Of a stretch of 64,000 bases of DNA, positions 63,355 through 64,000 are shown piece by piece. The translations under genes and the position numbers were made by a program. The notes below the pieces were generated by a model. It had not been told where the DNA came from. It did not search any database and was given only the letters and a program-made list of their open reading frames with translations. The stretch's first letter is position 1. Every line of letters starts with the position of its first letter. The stretch comes from Heliopora coerulea (taxonomy: Eukaryota; Cnidaria; Anthozoa; Scleralcyonacea; Helioporidae), in the NCBI GenBank assembly GCA_030142905.1, contig JASJOG010000103.1, positions 839,501-903,500 on the forward strand. Reading direction: 5' to 3'.

Positions 63355-64000
63355 GTTCGCCGATATTTCGATGACTGTTTGGCTATGTAAAATGCTCCAC
63401 TGACCACGTTCTGCTCCGCTGAGCCTATTCAGAACTGTCTTAACTCACAACATTGAATTATGCTACGGAAGACAGTTGTCCAGTCTTTTGCAGGAGCAAA
63501 ATGGAATCTTAGCATGTATTTTAGTTAACAGGGCTTTGTTAACACGTCGACTTTCGCGTCCCAGAAAAAAACAAACTGTTTTGCGGCTAAATAAAGCTTC
63601 GCAATCAATGCTTTAATGCACTCCAGTAGCTTTGATTGCAAAATATGTTTTGTCTAAGATGTAAACGTTGATGTGTGTTAGCAAAGTGCTGTGAACTACA
63701 GTTGGTTAACAGCTTGAAATTATACTTGTCAGGAAAAATGTGGTATGATGAGAAAATTTTATATCAGTTAAGTAAAGGCGCAGACGAAACCACGTTTAAA
63801 AGATGAGGGAATAAAACTATCAAAATTTATAAACAAACCGGTGAACGTGGGTTTCCTATAAACATAGGTTGAAAGCCGCGTGTGCGATCAATTATGACGT
63901 TCAAGAAAGATAGAATAGAACTATTCTCTATCCCACTACAAAACGTATTTCAATGTTGTGAGTTAAGATAGTCTTGAAAGGGCTCAGCCGAACACATAGA

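Noticed and set aside
1..64000. CRISPR array or prokaryotic defence system
   Set aside because: No regular repeat-spacer pattern. Spliced genes, SINEs and LINEs show eukaryotic nuclear DNA.

Overview
The window looks like animal nuclear DNA, AT-rich and intron-rich. A cnidarian, probably a stony coral, is my best guess. The guess rests on protein resemblance and on the dense mix of foldback/MITE elements, tRNA-headed SINEs and decayed non-LTR retrotransposons; nothing in the window proves the taxon. No prokaryotic operons, CRISPR arrays or LTR retrotransposons were seen.

Layout. (1) 1-2600: a two-exon SPFH/band-7 gene fragment (1316-1577, 1741-2278, + strand) tightly bracketed by two copies of one foldback element; an AGGGACC-ended element lies at 214-568. 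(2) 2600-23000: no host gene that I can support. It holds a pair of ~120-bp inverted repeats enclosing a degenerate ~20-bp satellite, an hAT-like MITE, a tRNA-like insertion with a 16-bp target duplication, a LINE pseudogene split by a MITE, a second LINE tail and several palindromes. (3) 23434-62357, - strand: the 3' part of one large gene, the MRCK/CDC42BP kinase (myotonic dystrophy kinase-related CDC42-binding kinase; fly Gek). I traced 31 exons with compatible splice phases, plus one candidate 25-nt microexon. Together they encode about 979 residues: coiled coil, C1 zinc finger, PH domain, citron-homology (CNH) domain, CRIB motif and a Ser/Pro-rich tail ending at a stop at 23434. The start codon and kinase domain must lie beyond the right edge.

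The MRCK introns (73 bp to 4 kb) carry most of the remaining signal: a 5'-truncated endonuclease/RT LINE abutting a splice acceptor, a TIR element carrying a broken HIRAN-like domain, two tRNA-Thr-derived SINEs, a perfect 2 x 60-bp duplication, several MITE families, and a CR1/Jockey-like LINE nested in another MITE.

The MRCK domains fit a CDC42 effector: the CRIB motif binds GTP-CDC42, C1 and PH target membranes, CNH mediates protein contacts, the coiled coil dimerises, and the unseen kinase phosphorylates myosin regulators. No new multi-gene system is visible. The most unusual material is the repeat architecture: foldbacks built from tRNA-like modules, nested MITE/LINE insertions with a readable empty site, and the MITE-bracketed SPFH fragment.
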